Below are positions 8,504 through 16,295 of a stretch of 64,000 bases of DNA, piece after piece. The stretch spans positions 1-64,000 of the forward strand of contig NZ_JADPJH010000033.1 in NCBI RefSeq assembly GCF_023073315.1, given 5' to 3'. How positions within the stretch are numbered: position 1 is the stretch's first letter; every line of letters starts with the position of its first letter. The notes below the pieces were generated by a model. It made no database searches, was not told the DNA's origin, and saw only the letters and a program-made list of their open reading frames with translations. The DNA is from Bradyrhizobium sp. 1. GTDB taxonomy: Bacteria > Pseudomonadota > Alphaproteobacteria > Rhizobiales > Xanthobacteraceae. The position numbers and the translations under genes are program-made.

Positions 8504-9094
8504 TCAGTGTTTTGTGGACAGCCGCTCCAGCAACGGGGCGGTGATCACACCGAACATTTTTGGATCGCCATAGGCGCGTGCCGACAGCATCGCGCCGTGA
8601 ACGGTCGCCATGAATCCTTCCGCCTCGACCTTCGCCGTGCTGGATAGATACAGCCGCCCCTTCCGTCTGCCGCGCTCCATCACCGACGTCAGCCAGGATG
8701 CGAGTGAACGGAAATGCGCACGAACTTCGAGCGCGACTTCCTCCGGCAAAATCGGAAGCTCGCTGGCCAGCAGTGCGCAGACGCAGAAAGGCGCCGACGC
8801 ATCCGCGATGCACGCCTCCCAATAGCCGACATAGCTTTTGAGCTGGTCGCGCGGATCCGGAATGTTGCGCTCGAGTGCGGCCAGTCCCGCTTCGGCTTCC
8901 TCGCGGTAGCGCGACACGAGGGTGCGGACCAGATCGACCTTGCTGGCGAAATGGTGGTGGATACTCGGTTTGCGGATGCCGACGATTTCGGCGATGTCGG
9001 CGTAGCTGAAGCCGTTGTAGCCGCCCGCAATGATCAGGGTGCGCGCGCAGGCCAGGATGTGGTCGGCGGTCGAGGAAACGTTGGTCATGACCAT
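8504..9094 (-). CDS. TetR/AcrR-family transcriptional regulator
   Basis: 196 residues. The helix-turn-helix is at about 28-50 (YADIAEIVGIRKPSIHHHF) and the C-terminal ligand domain is all-helical. A second ATG two codons later is possible; I chose 9094 for its spacing to GGAAGG. That ribosome site lies inside the palindromic operator, so the protein probably blocks its own expression. The second operator upstream of the HdeD-like gene makes that gene the likely target. Confidence 0.88.
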   Translation of the reverse strand: MVMTNVSSTADHILACARTLIIAGGYNGFSYADIAEIVGIRKPSIHHHFASKVDLVRTLVSRYREEAEAGLAALERNIPDPRDQLKSYVGYWEACIADASAPFCVCALLASELPILPEEVALEVRAHFRSLASWLTSVMERGRRKGRLYLSSTAKVEAEGFMATVHGAMLSARAYGDPKMFGVITAPLLERLSTKH

Positions 9095-9098
9095 TAAC

Positions 9099-9114
9099 TA
9101 CCTTCCAGTTGGTA
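9099..9114. promoter_or_regulatory. TetR-type operator, copy 2
   Basis: TACCTTCCAGTTGGTA, a palindromic site ending four bases before the ATG of the tetR-family gene and containing its GGAAGG ribosome site. It is the partner of the 8418-8433 site. Confidence 0.6.
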
Positions 9115-9165
9115 GGCCGTCAAGAATGGGGTGCTTCAACCATCCGTGAGTGGTAGGAGCCCCGC

Positions 9166-9666
9166 ATGACCATTCGCCCGATCGTCCGCTATCCCGACCG
9201 CCGGCTCGCGATGCCGGCCCGCCCCGTCACGGTCTTCGACGACAGCTTGCGCGAGCTCGCAACGGACCTGCTCGATACCATGCGCGCCGCCCCCGGCATC
9301 GGCATCACCGCGTCGCACATCGGCGTGCCCTTGCGGGTCGTCGTGCTGGAACTCGACGCCAAGGACGGCCCGCAGACCTACGTCAATCCTGAGATCAGTT
9401 GGGCCTCGCCCGAGATGATCCTGCACAAGGAAGGCAGCGTCTCGATGCCCGGGGTCAACGACGAGGTCCAGCGCCATACGCGCGTGCGGATCAGCTATCG
9501 GGATCTCGACGGCAACATGCAAAGCGAGGAGTCCGACGGCTTGCGCGCCGTGTGCCACCAACACGAGATCGACCAGCTCGACGGCCTATTCTGGATCCAG
9601 CGGCTGTCGCGGCTGAAGCGCGAGCGGCTGGTGAAGAAGTACGAGAAGATGGGGCGCGGCGTGTAA
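9166..9666 (+). CDS. Peptide deformylase-like protein lacking metal ligands
   Basis: 166 residues aligning along the whole deformylase fold, with all three signatures altered. Motif 1 is GIGITASH (44-51) instead of GxGLAAxQ. Motif 2 is EGSVS (89-93), with Ser replacing the metal-binding Cys. Motif 3 is QHEIDQL (132-138), with Gln replacing the last metal-binding His; the catalytic Glu remains. Ordinary deformylase activity is therefore doubtful. It may be a type-III-like paralogue with another role. It stands alone rather than in a def-fmt operon. Confidence 0.8.
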   Translation: MTIRPIVRYPDRRLAMPARPVTVFDDSLRELATDLLDTMRAAPGIGITASHIGVPLRVVVLELDAKDGPQTYVNPEISWASPEMILHKEGSVSMPGVNDEVQRHTRVRISYRDLDGNMQSEESDGLRAVCHQHEIDQLDGLFWIQRLSRLKRERLVKKYEKMGRGV

Positions 9667-9719
9667 ACAGCGTACGGCGAATTGGTAGTCCGCGGCTGCG
9701 CGAAGCGCAGTCCGCTGGC

Positions 9720-9779
9720 GTAATCCATCTTTCATCGCGCCCTGTTGACCGATGGCGGATTACGCTTCGCTAATCCGCC
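9720..9779. repeat. Palindromic intergenic repeat, left copy
   Basis: The segment contains TAATCC-ATCTTTCATC followed by GATGGCGGATTAC. It ends in a hairpin with 9-base arms GGCGGATTA (9754-9762) and TAATCCGCC (9771-9779). A related arrangement lies at 11699-11763, so the two copies bracket the TetR/monooxygenase pair in the same orientation. Confidence 0.6.
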
Positions 9780-9817
9780 CTACGCGCTCGAACCACAAGG
9801 CCGGGCAGATTCGCTCG

Positions 9818-10489
9818 TCACCGCACCGCACCGATCCCCGCCAGGATCAAATCGATGCCCGCAAGAAACTGCGCACGGTCGTCGTGATCGCGGAGCTGCG
9901 TCGCCATCTGACGTACGAAGGGATATTTCGCGGGATCGAGTGCCGCCCACTTGCCGGCGACACCTGCGAGAAAGGTCGATCGGTCCGTCCCGGGTGCAAC
10001 AAGGCGGGCGTTGGCGGCGTTCTGTCCGGCGACGCCGAGGATGTAGTGCACGAGCGCGGACGCGGAGTCGAACAATGCGGCCGACGACACGCCGAGCGCC
10101 TGGAGGCGTCCGCCGACGCTCTCGATGATCTCCAGCGTTGCGGGCCGCCATGGCTCGCGGAAGAGCTGGGCACCGACCCAGGGATGGGCGTCGATCGCGT
10201 CGAACACCCCGAGTGCAACCGCACGGATCGCCTCGCGCGGCGCCGTATCACCCGCCACTTTGGACATGACACGGGCGATGACCTCGTCGGTTGCCGCGGC
10301 GAGCAACTCGCTCTTGTCGGCGACGTGCCAATAAATCGCGCCGCTGCCGGTCGCGAGATGCGCCGCAAGCGCACGGACTGTCAGCGCGCCCTCGCCGCCG
10401 CTGTCGAGGATTTCGATCGCAGCAGCGATGATGCGCTCCCTCGATAACGCGTCGGTGCGCCGTTCAATCCGATGAGCCTTCTTTGCCAT
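9818..10489 (-). CDS. TetR-family regulator (TetR/TetR_C type)
   Basis: 223 residues. The helix-turn-helix is at about 35-60 (TVRALAAHLATGSGAIYWHV), close to the pattern of TetR-class repressors of efflux and flavoenzyme genes. The C-terminal domain is helical. I start at the ATG at 10489 (MAKKAHRIERR); another ATG three codons upstream is possible. It is divergent from the flavin monooxygenase gene, and two matching palindromes lie in the shared gap, so it probably represses both genes. Confidence 0.87.
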   Translation of the reverse strand: MAKKAHRIERRTDALSRERIIAAAIEILDSGGEGALTVRALAAHLATGSGAIYWHVADKSELLAAATDEVIARVMSKVAGDTAPREAIRAVALGVFDAIDAHPWVGAQLFREPWRPATLEIIESVGGRLQALGVSSAALFDSASALVHYILGVAGQNAANARLVAPGTDRSTFLAGVAGKWAALDPAKYPFVRQMATQLRDHDDRAQFLAGIDLILAGIGAVR

Positions 10490-10509
10490 GGACGTCATCT
10501 TGACATGAA

Positions 10510-10545
10510 TGGAACGTTGCTCCAATACCATGGAACGGCGTTCCA
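10510..10545. promoter_or_regulatory. Tandem TetR operators
   Basis: Two 15-bp palindromes of form TGGA(A/G)C-NNN-G(T/C)TCCA: TGGAACGTTGCTCCA (10510-10524) and TGGAACGGCGTTCCA (10531-10545). Their centres are 21 bases apart, two helical turns, so bound dimers would lie on the same face. They occupy the gap between the divergent tetR-family and monooxygenase genes. Confidence 0.65.
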
Positions 10546-10568
10546 ATGGGTATGATGAAGGGTTTCCG

Positions 10569-11699
10569 ATGGCGACTCCGGTCACGATTGTCGGTGCAGG
10601 CCTCGGCGGCCTCACCCTCGCCCGCGTGCTCCACCTGCATGGCATTCCCGTTCATGTCTACGAGGCCGAAGCCTCGGCGATGGAGCGGACGCAGGGCGGG
10701 ATGCTCGATATCCACGACGACAGCGGACAGCTCGCCCTCAAGGCCGCAGGCCTGTTCGAGCAATTTCGTAAACTCATCCACGCCGGTGGCCAGGCCTCGC
10801 GCGTGCTCGACCGGAATGGCAAGGTGCTGCTCGATGAGCCCGACGACGGCACAGGCGGTCGGCCCGAAGTGAACAGGGGAGCCCTGCGGGGCATCCTGCT
10901 GGATTCCCTTCCGCCAGCGACGATTCAATGGGGCAAGAAGCTCGCGAGCGCCGTCGCGCGCGGCGACGGGCGGCACAAGCTGACTTTTGCCGACGGGTCC
11001 AGCACAAGCACGGAAATTCTCGTAGGTGCTGACGGCGCGTGGTCGAAGGTGCGGCCGCTGCTGTCCGACGCGGTGCCACGCTATGTCGGCACGTCGTTCA
11101 TCGAGGCTTATCTGCGCGACGCCGACATCAGGCACGCCGCGACAGCCGAAGCGGTCGGCGGCGGTGGGCTGTTCGCGCTCGCGCCCGGCAAGGGCATTTT
11201 GGCGCACCGCGAGCCCGAGAGCGTGCTTCACGCCTACATCGCACTGAACCGCTCCGCCGAATGGTTTGCCGCCATCGACTTCAGCGATGGCGGCGCAGCA
11301 GTCGCGCGCATCGCGGCCGAATTCGACGGCTGGGCGCCTGATCTCACCGCGCTGATCACCGAGGCCGATATGCCGCCGGTGCTGCGCATGCTCCACACGC
11401 TGCCGAACGGCCATCGCTGGGATCGTGCACTCGGGGTGACACTTTTGGGCGACGCCGCGCATTTGATGCCGCCGGCCGGCGACGGCGCCAACCTCGCGAT
11501 GCTCGATGGCGCCGAGCTCGGCCAGGCCATCGCTGCCAGCCCCGATGACGTCGAGACTGCGTTCGCGGCTTACGAAGATGCGATGTTTCCCCGCAGCCAA
11601 TCAGCCGCGGTGGGCGCGCATCAGATTCTCGAACTCTGCCTCGGCGAGCGCGCGCCGTTCAGTCTGGTGGAATTCTTTACCGGCATGCGCGGTTCGTAG
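10569..11699 (+). CDS. FAD-dependent monooxygenase, TetX-like
   Basis: 376 residues of the class A flavin monooxygenase fold. The dinucleotide-binding GAGLGG (about 8-13) sits at the N terminus, a mid-protein GADGAWSKVR motif follows, and the FAD motif is GDAAHLMPPAGDGANLAM. The last motif and overall length resemble TetX-type tetracycline-inactivating enzymes, but many relatives act on other aromatics. I chose the ATG at 10569, which precedes the Rossmann strand and clears the operators. A divergent TetR gene with tandem operators fits an inducible detoxification enzyme. Confidence 0.85.
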   Translation: MATPVTIVGAGLGGLTLARVLHLHGIPVHVYEAEASAMERTQGGMLDIHDDSGQLALKAAGLFEQFRKLIHAGGQASRVLDRNGKVLLDEPDDGTGGRPEVNRGALRGILLDSLPPATIQWGKKLASAVARGDGRHKLTFADGSSTSTEILVGADGAWSKVRPLLSDAVPRYVGTSFIEAYLRDADIRHAATAEAVGGGGLFALAPGKGILAHREPESVLHAYIALNRSAEWFAAIDFSDGGAAVARIAAEFDGWAPDLTALITEADMPPVLRMLHTLPNGHRWDRALGVTLLGDAAHLMPPAGDGANLAMLDGAELGQAIAASPDDVETAFAAYEDAMFPRSQSAAVGAHQILELCLGERAPFSLVEFFTGMRGS

Positions 11700-11763
11700 G
11701 CGGATTAGCCGCAAGGCGTAATCCGCCATCTCTCATCAGGGCGGCGGTCAAGATGGCGGATTA
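11699..11763. repeat. Palindromic intergenic repeat, right copy
   Basis: Hairpin arms GGCGGATTA (11699-11707) and TAATCCGCC (11719-11727), then ATCTCTCATC and a further GATGGCGGATTAC running into the stop of the araC-family gene. It matches the left copy at 9720-9779 over much of its length. It fills the whole gap between the two stop codons. Confidence 0.6.
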
Positions 11764-12642
11764 CTTCAGCGGCAGAAAAACGTCCGCCACCGTCTCGTGC
11801 TCCGGCACTTCCGGGAAGAAGCTCAGCCGCTGGCAATAGATCGGGAAGTCGCGCACCTCCTCGCCGCTGGCCGGTAGCCAGTCGCGATAGAGATAGAGCG
11901 CGGCGGGCTCGAGATTGTCGGTGTAGCCGACGACACGCAGCACCGCGCAGCGGCCGCCCGGGATCTCGCCGGGCTTGATCCCCTCGCCGTTCGCCGCGAT
12001 CGGCTGGTCGGTCCCGACACAAAGGTCGATGCGATAAACGGCAGGCGGGACGGGACGCCGCTCGGAATGCCAGACATTGAAGGTCGGATTTGTTTTGGGG
12101 TGCAGGCCGGCGGCCTTGCGCCACGCGATGAACCGCTGGATGGTGGCACGAAGCGTCTCGGGGCTGCCCCGATGCTCCATGATCGCGACCTTTGTGGTGG
12201 ACACGTCGCGGATCGTCACGTCGTCGGTGGTAAAGGTTGTCTTCATGAGCTTGCTCCTCGCGTTGTCGAGAGGCCCGAAGGCCGCAAGCCACGGCTCCCA
12301 GTCCGGCGATTTCCGGAACGACGACGGCGATTGCCCGACCCGTTGCCGAAAGGCGCGGGCAAAGGCGTCAGGCGCGTCGTAACCGGCATCCATCGCGATA
12401 TCGGTGACGCTTTGGGCGTCACTGTAGGCCAGCTGATGCGAAGCACGCTTCAGACGGACCAACTGAACATAGCGATGCACTGATAACCCGAAGGTCGCCG
12501 TGAACTGCCGGTGGAAATGAAATTTCGAGAAGGACGCAACGGCGCTGACCGTGTCCAGGTCCAGATCAGCGTCGAGATGCCGGTCGATATGGTCCAGCAC
12601 CCGCCGCATCCGGGCCTGATAGTTTTGCAGCGCCGCCTTCAT
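11761..12642 (-). CDS. AraC-family regulator with GyrI-like effector domain
   Basis: 293 residues. The N-terminal AraC double helix-turn-helix spans about 8-110 (VSAVASFSKFHFHRQFTATF and the conserved DIAMDAGYDAPDAFARAFR). The C-terminal half (about 130-293) resembles the GyrI-like small-molecule-binding domain, as in Rob and BmrR-type proteins. I chose the ATG at 12642 because GGAGGAAGG precedes it. The target is unknown; such regulators often sense cationic or toxic compounds. Confidence 0.87.
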   Translation of the reverse strand: MKAALQNYQARMRRVLDHIDRHLDADLDLDTVSAVASFSKFHFHRQFTATFGLSVHRYVQLVRLKRASHQLAYSDAQSVTDIAMDAGYDAPDAFARAFRQRVGQSPSSFRKSPDWEPWLAAFGPLDNARSKLMKTTFTTDDVTIRDVSTTKVAIMEHRGSPETLRATIQRFIAWRKAAGLHPKTNPTFNVWHSERRPVPPAVYRIDLCVGTDQPIAANGEGIKPGEIPGGRCAVLRVVGYTDNLEPAALYLYRDWLPASGEEVRDFPIYCQRLSFFPEVPEHETVADVFLPLK

Positions 12643-12808
12643 CGTCCTTCCTCCGTGGCGGCTCCAATTAGGCGCCGATAGCGATGACGCGCTCGACCGA
12701 TCTTGCGGTTTGGCATGGATCCCATCGACCTCATTCGTGAGCGTGACAGGCAACTACGCAAGGATCAAGACGGCGGCCACTCGGCAGGGATGACGCAAAC
12801 GAAGTGTG

Positions 12809-12848
12809 TTGACATCGCCAATAGTGTGTAATAGTGATGGTTACACAC
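12809..12848 (+). promoter_or_regulatory. Promoter and palindromic operator of the Rrf2 gene
   Basis: A TTGACA box (12809-12814) precedes perfect 8-base arms GTGTGTAA (12824-12831) and TTACACAC (12841-12848) with a 9-base spacer. The inverted repeat would cover the -10 and start region and ends 13 bases before the ATG. This is the placement expected for autorepression by the Rrf2-type product. Confidence 0.5.
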
Positions 12849-12861
12849 AAACGAGATTGTC

Positions 12862-13308
12862 ATGCCGACCAGCACCCGCTTCGCCGTCGCCGTCCATATC
12901 CTCACCGCTCTTGCCGTCAGCGACGGAAAGCCGCTTCGGTCGGAGGATATCGCCTATTCAGCCAACACCGGTGCCGTCGTCATCCGCGGGCTGTTGTCGC
13001 GTCTGAGCGATGCCGGGCTGACGCGTTCGCAACTCGGAGCGGGTGGCGGCTCCTTGCTGGCCAAACCGGCAAGGAAGATTCGGCTGCTCGATGTCTATGC
13101 GGCGGTCGAGGACACCGAGCTGTTTTCGCTGCACCGGACACCGCCTTGCGAGAGCTGCGCGGTCGGCGGCAACATCCTCGAAGCGATACAGCCGGTTCTG
13201 GACCGGGCGCGCAAAGCGCTTGAGGCTGAACTCGCGAAAGCGACGGTGGCGGATGTTGCGGCCGAGGTCGCGCGGCTGGGCAAGTTCTCCATCCCGCTCG
13301 TCTGGTAA
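12862..13308 (+). CDS. Rrf2-family transcriptional regulator
   Basis: 148 residues with an N-terminal Rrf2 winged helix (about 5-80, including LRSEDIAYSANTGAVVIRGL and the wing GAGGGSLLAKP). CESC and one or two nearby residues are the only obvious Cys, so it does not carry the IscR-like Fe-S triad; it resembles the YwnA/CymR-like or redox-responsive Rrf2 group. It lies 140 bases upstream of a co-oriented NADP oxidoreductase gene, which it may control along with itself. Confidence 0.85.
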   Translation: MPTSTRFAVAVHILTALAVSDGKPLRSEDIAYSANTGAVVIRGLLSRLSDAGLTRSQLGAGGGSLLAKPARKIRLLDVYAAVEDTELFSLHRTPPCESCAVGGNILEAIQPVLDRARKALEAELAKATVADVAAEVARLGKFSIPLVW

Positions 13309-13388
13309 TAGATCTTGCGTTTAAATGTCGTCATGTCATTGACACATAATCATTCGGTATCGACCGACGTCGATCAGCGAACGGCCGA

Positions 13389-13420
13389 CCAGCCTTCGGG
13401 GCGCTGGCGGTTTTTCTTTT
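13389..13420 (+). terminator. Possible terminator after the Rrf2 gene
   Basis: A short stem CCAGC (13389-13393)/GCTGG (13403-13407) is followed by CGG and TTTTTCTTTT. It could end the Rrf2 transcript or attenuate the next gene. The stem is only five pairs, so support is weak. Confidence 0.3.
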
Positions 13421-13448
13421 CAAGCCCCTCACCTCACAGGAGTCCATC

Positions 13449-14093
13449 TTGAGTATTGGTATCATCGGTTCTGGCGCCCTCGGCTCAAACCTCGCACGTG
13501 CCTTGGCCAAAAAAGGAATCTCGGCCACGATTTCCAACAGCCGCGGACCGGAATCCTTGGCGTCGCTGGTCCAGGAATTCGGCCCTTCGATCAAGGCCGG
13601 CACCGTGGAAGCGGCAGCAAGTGCTGATATCGTCATCGCCGCCGTGCGCTGGGTCGATGTGGAAAAGGTGTTCAGCCGCTTGTCGGCCTGGAACGGACGC
13701 ATCGTCGTCGACGCCACCAACCCGGTGGAATTCCTCGATCCCAATTCGCCGGATGCGAAGGACCCGAGCAATCCGCTGGCGGCCTACGGCATCAAGGCCG
13801 TCGATCTCGGCGACAAGCATTCGAGCCAAGTCTTCAGCCAGTTCGTTCCGGGCGCCCGCGTGGTCAAGGCGTTCAACCATAACGACGTCGCGGCGCTGTC
13901 CGAGCCGGACGTGGCGGGTGGCCAGCGCGTGCTGTTCTATTCGGGCGATGACGCGGCCGCAAAGGTGGAGCTTCGCAAGCTCATCGAAGGCACCGGCTTC
14001 TTCCCGGTGGATCTGGGCTCGCTCAACGTCGGCGGACGATTGGCAACACTGCCCTTCGGCGCGCTGGCCGCGCACAACTTCATCAAGATCTAG
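13449..14093 (+). CDS. NADPH-dependent F420-reductase-like oxidoreductase
   Basis: 214 residues with an N-terminal Rossmann loop IGSGALGSNLARAL and a C-terminal segment like the NADP oxidoreductase, coenzyme F420-dependent family (GRLATLPFGALAAHNF). SNSRGPESL after the second strand suggests NADP preference. The start is TTG, supported by AGGAG six bases upstream and by the Rossmann strand beginning at once. Many rhizobial members probably use flavin or other substrates rather than F420. Confidence 0.8.
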   Translation: MSIGIIGSGALGSNLARALAKKGISATISNSRGPESLASLVQEFGPSIKAGTVEAAASADIVIAAVRWVDVEKVFSRLSAWNGRIVVDATNPVEFLDPNSPDAKDPSNPLAAYGIKAVDLGDKHSSQVFSQFVPGARVVKAFNHNDVAALSEPDVAGGQRVLFYSGDDAAAKVELRKLIEGTGFFPVDLGSLNVGGRLATLPFGALAAHNFIKI

Positions 14094-14104
14094 CAGGCGC
14101 CGGA

Positions 14105-14138
14105 ACGAAAAAGGGGAGCCCGCATGTCGCGGGCTCCC
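14105..14138 (-). terminator. Intrinsic terminator of the NTF2/MBL/DsbA-like operon
   Basis: A perfect 10-bp stem GGGAGCCCGC (14114-14123)/GCGGGCTCCC (14129-14138) with a 5-base loop. Read on the minus strand it is followed by CCTTTTTCG, a T-tract. It lies 29 bases beyond the stop of the NTF2-like gene and so ends the leftward operon. It may also affect the oxidoreductase transcript from the other side. Confidence 0.75.
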
Positions 14139-14166
14139 TCTCGTATATACCGACGTCAGCCGGCTG

Positions 14167-14571
14167 TCAGTGGCCGGCAGGCTCCAACGCCTTCTGCACC
14201 ATCGCGGTGTCGACATATTGGGTCATGCTGGCGATCTTGCCGTCCTTCACCAGATAGAGATGCGCGAACGCGGCGCGCATGGATTTGCCCGTTGCCTTGT
14301 AGGTCCCGGAGTAGACGCCGAAGGCGGCGACGCGGTGGCCGTCTTCGAGGTAGGTGTGAACCTCGGCGCGGTAGCCGATCCATTCAGCGGCGAGACGCCG
14401 GAACACGCCTGATATGATCGCGTCGGGTCCGACATAGGTGCCCGCATACGGAAACCCTTCCGCTTCGGTCCACGCGGCGTCGGGAGCGAGAGCGGCCAAC
14501 AGGTTGCGGCCGTTCTCTTCCGACGACGATCCCTCATAGGTGGCGCGGATCAGGTCGAGGTTCGCCCCCAT
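14167..14571 (-). CDS. NTF2/SnoaL-like protein
   Basis: 134 residues of the SnoaL-like cone-barrel type, including ALAPDAAWTEAEGFPYAGTY and the C-terminal FAHLYLVKDGKIASMTQYVD strands. Its ATG lies one base after the stop of the MBL-fold gene, so the two are translationally coupled. No catalytic assignment can be made. Confidence 0.78.
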   Translation of the reverse strand: MGANLDLIRATYEGSSSEENGRNLLAALAPDAAWTEAEGFPYAGTYVGPDAIISGVFRRLAAEWIGYRAEVHTYLEDGHRVAAFGVYSGTYKATGKSMRAAFAHLYLVKDGKIASMTQYVDTAMVQKALEPAGH

Positions 14572-14572
14572 C

Positions 14573-15469
14573 TCAACCCCATTTCATCTCGCCGGTGGCG
14601 ACCTTGGCGCCGATGTCGAGCGCAACGCCCATGCCAAGGCCGGGGAAACGCGCTTCCATCGCCGCCTTGAGCGCGGCGGAATCCTTGGCCTTGGCCAGCT
14701 CTTCGTCGAACGCCTTGAGGTAGGCGATGGTGTGCTCGACACCGGACAGGTCGGTCTTCGCATCCACCGACAAATGGCCGGGCACGACGATCGCCGGCTT
14801 GCGCGCCGCGATCTTTTCGAGATTGGCGATCCAGGCGGCGCGCTGCTCCTTGGTCGGCGTGTCGGCGGTCCAAACATGGACGCCGGAGAAGATCAGTACG
14901 CCGCCGAACACCGCGTTGAGCGAGGGCACGAACAGATAGCGCCGGTTGACCAGCCCCTCTGCGCTGACGATCTCGATGGTCTCGCCGTCCACGCTGAGCG
15001 TCTTGCCGTCGAATGCTTCGGGGATGACCACGTCGGCCAACACCTGCGGGCCGTTCTCCTTGAGTTGCGGCCCCCAGACGGCAAGCTTCTTTTCGACGCT
15101 GGCGTTAATGGCCGCCAATGTTGCCGGGGCCGCGATCACGCGGGCCTCGGGGAAGACCGCCTTGATGGCGCGGAGGCTGAAATAATAATCCGGGTCCGAC
15201 TGGCTGATGTAGATCGTGGTGAGCTTCTTGCCGGTTGACTTGATCGCGTCGGCGACAGCCTTGCCGTCGGGCAGCGTGAAGCCGCCATCGATCAGCACGG
15301 CTTCGCTCGGCCCGGACACCAGAACGGGAGCCCGGAAGAAGCCTTTCTGTCCGGCTGGAAAATGCTTCCAGGTGAGCCCGCCGGCGGCATGGCCGAAGCC
15401 CGCGGGTGCGAAGACGGCCGCGGCGCCCGCGGCGAGAGTGGTTTTCATGATGGTTCTCCTTGTCTGCAT
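14573..15469 (-). CDS. Exported MBL-fold protein with degenerate metal motif
   Basis: 298 residues. The N terminus (TRRTIMK, hydrophobic stretch, FGHA) looks like a Tat signal, implying export of a folded protein. The MBL core is recognisable (VLIDGGF, TTIYIS, VVPGHL), but the HxHxDH ligand motif reads SQSDPDYYF (89-97), so three ligand His residues are absent. Either metal binding is altered or catalysis is lost. I chose the ATG at 15469, preceded by AGGAG. Middle gene of a three-gene operon. Confidence 0.78.
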   Translation of the reverse strand: MQTRRTIMKTTLAAGAAAVFAPAGFGHAAGGLTWKHFPAGQKGFFRAPVLVSGPSEAVLIDGGFTLPDGKAVADAIKSTGKKLTTIYISQSDPDYYFSLRAIKAVFPEARVIAAPATLAAINASVEKKLAVWGPQLKENGPQVLADVVIPEAFDGKTLSVDGETIEIVSAEGLVNRRYLFVPSLNAVFGGVLIFSGVHVWTADTPTKEQRAAWIANLEKIAARKPAIVVPGHLSVDAKTDLSGVEHTIAYLKAFDEELAKAKDSAALKAAMEARFPGLGMGVALDIGAKVATGEMKWG

Positions 15470-15541
15470 GTTGGTCTCCTGGTGCTGGTCTGCGATCGCG
15501 AAATTCAAATGGGATGGTCTCGACTGTGTTGATCGCTGCGC

Positions 15542-16186
15542 TCAGGCCGCCTTCAGTCCGTCGATCAGGACGTCCAGGCTGCCGAACAGCGCGCTCGCCT
15601 CCACAAGGCGGCGATCATTGCCGGTCCCAACGATCAGGGCTGGGACGCCGTTAGCGCCAAGCCGGCGCATCTCGGCACGCGCGGCCTCAAGGCGCGCGCG
15701 GTAGGCGACGATCAATGCGGCGTCGGGTGTCGCCATGCGCGCGGCGACCTCCGGCAAATTGGTCGCGCGCAGCACATCCGACAGAACGGCCATGTCCGTG
15801 CTGTCGCGGCCTTCGATATAGCGGACCAGCTGAAAGGCTTTCAGCGCCTCGAACTCCCGATCAGGCGCCCTGAGCGCAACTGCCGTGAGCGCCAATGTTG
15901 CCGGGCCGGAATCGAACAGGCGCGTGCGGTCGCCCAGCACATCGCGGCGATAGGCTTCGCTGAAAGACTGGCCGCTCAAGCGCGAAATCCGCTGGTCGTT
16001 GCTCCAGGCGTAGGCCGCAAAACCATCGTCCATCGGACGGGCGCCCTCGCCGGCGAACAGGCCTGTCGGCGCAAGTTCGACTGCGAAATCGGCTCGGGCG
16101 ACGAGCTGTTCGAGCAGCGGGGCGGCGCCGTAGCACCAGCCGCAGAGCGGATCGAACAGGTAGGTGACGGGAATGGGCGCGGACAT
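15542..16186 (-). CDS. DsbA-family / FrnE-like protein
   Basis: 214 residues of the thioredoxin fold with a helical insertion. The active-site motif is DPLCGWCYG (CGWC, about residues 15-18), and the cis-Pro region is GANGVPALIV. No signal peptide is seen, so it is probably a cytoplasmic dithiol oxidoreductase or isomerase. I chose the ATG at 16186 for the AAGGAG site. It is the first gene of the leftward operon and divergent from a LysR gene. Confidence 0.85.
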   Translation of the reverse strand: MSAPIPVTYLFDPLCGWCYGAAPLLEQLVARADFAVELAPTGLFAGEGARPMDDGFAAYAWSNDQRISRLSGQSFSEAYRRDVLGDRTRLFDSGPATLALTAVALRAPDREFEALKAFQLVRYIEGRDSTDMAVLSDVLRATNLPEVAARMATPDAALIVAYRARLEAARAEMRRLGANGVPALIVGTGNDRRLVEASALFGSLDVLIDGLKAA

Positions 16187-16295
16187 GGCGATCTCCTTCA
16201 ATCGCAATGTGGCACGCGCACATTGGTAGATAAATATCAACAAAATAGACAGAATGTATGTTATAGACTAACAATTGAACTGACCGGGCTAGCCC

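Noticed and set aside
10569..11699. Calling the flavin monooxygenase a tetracycline-resistance gene
   Set aside because: The motifs fit the TetX-like group, but the group includes many enzymes for other substrates, and sequence reading alone cannot show tetracycline inactivation.
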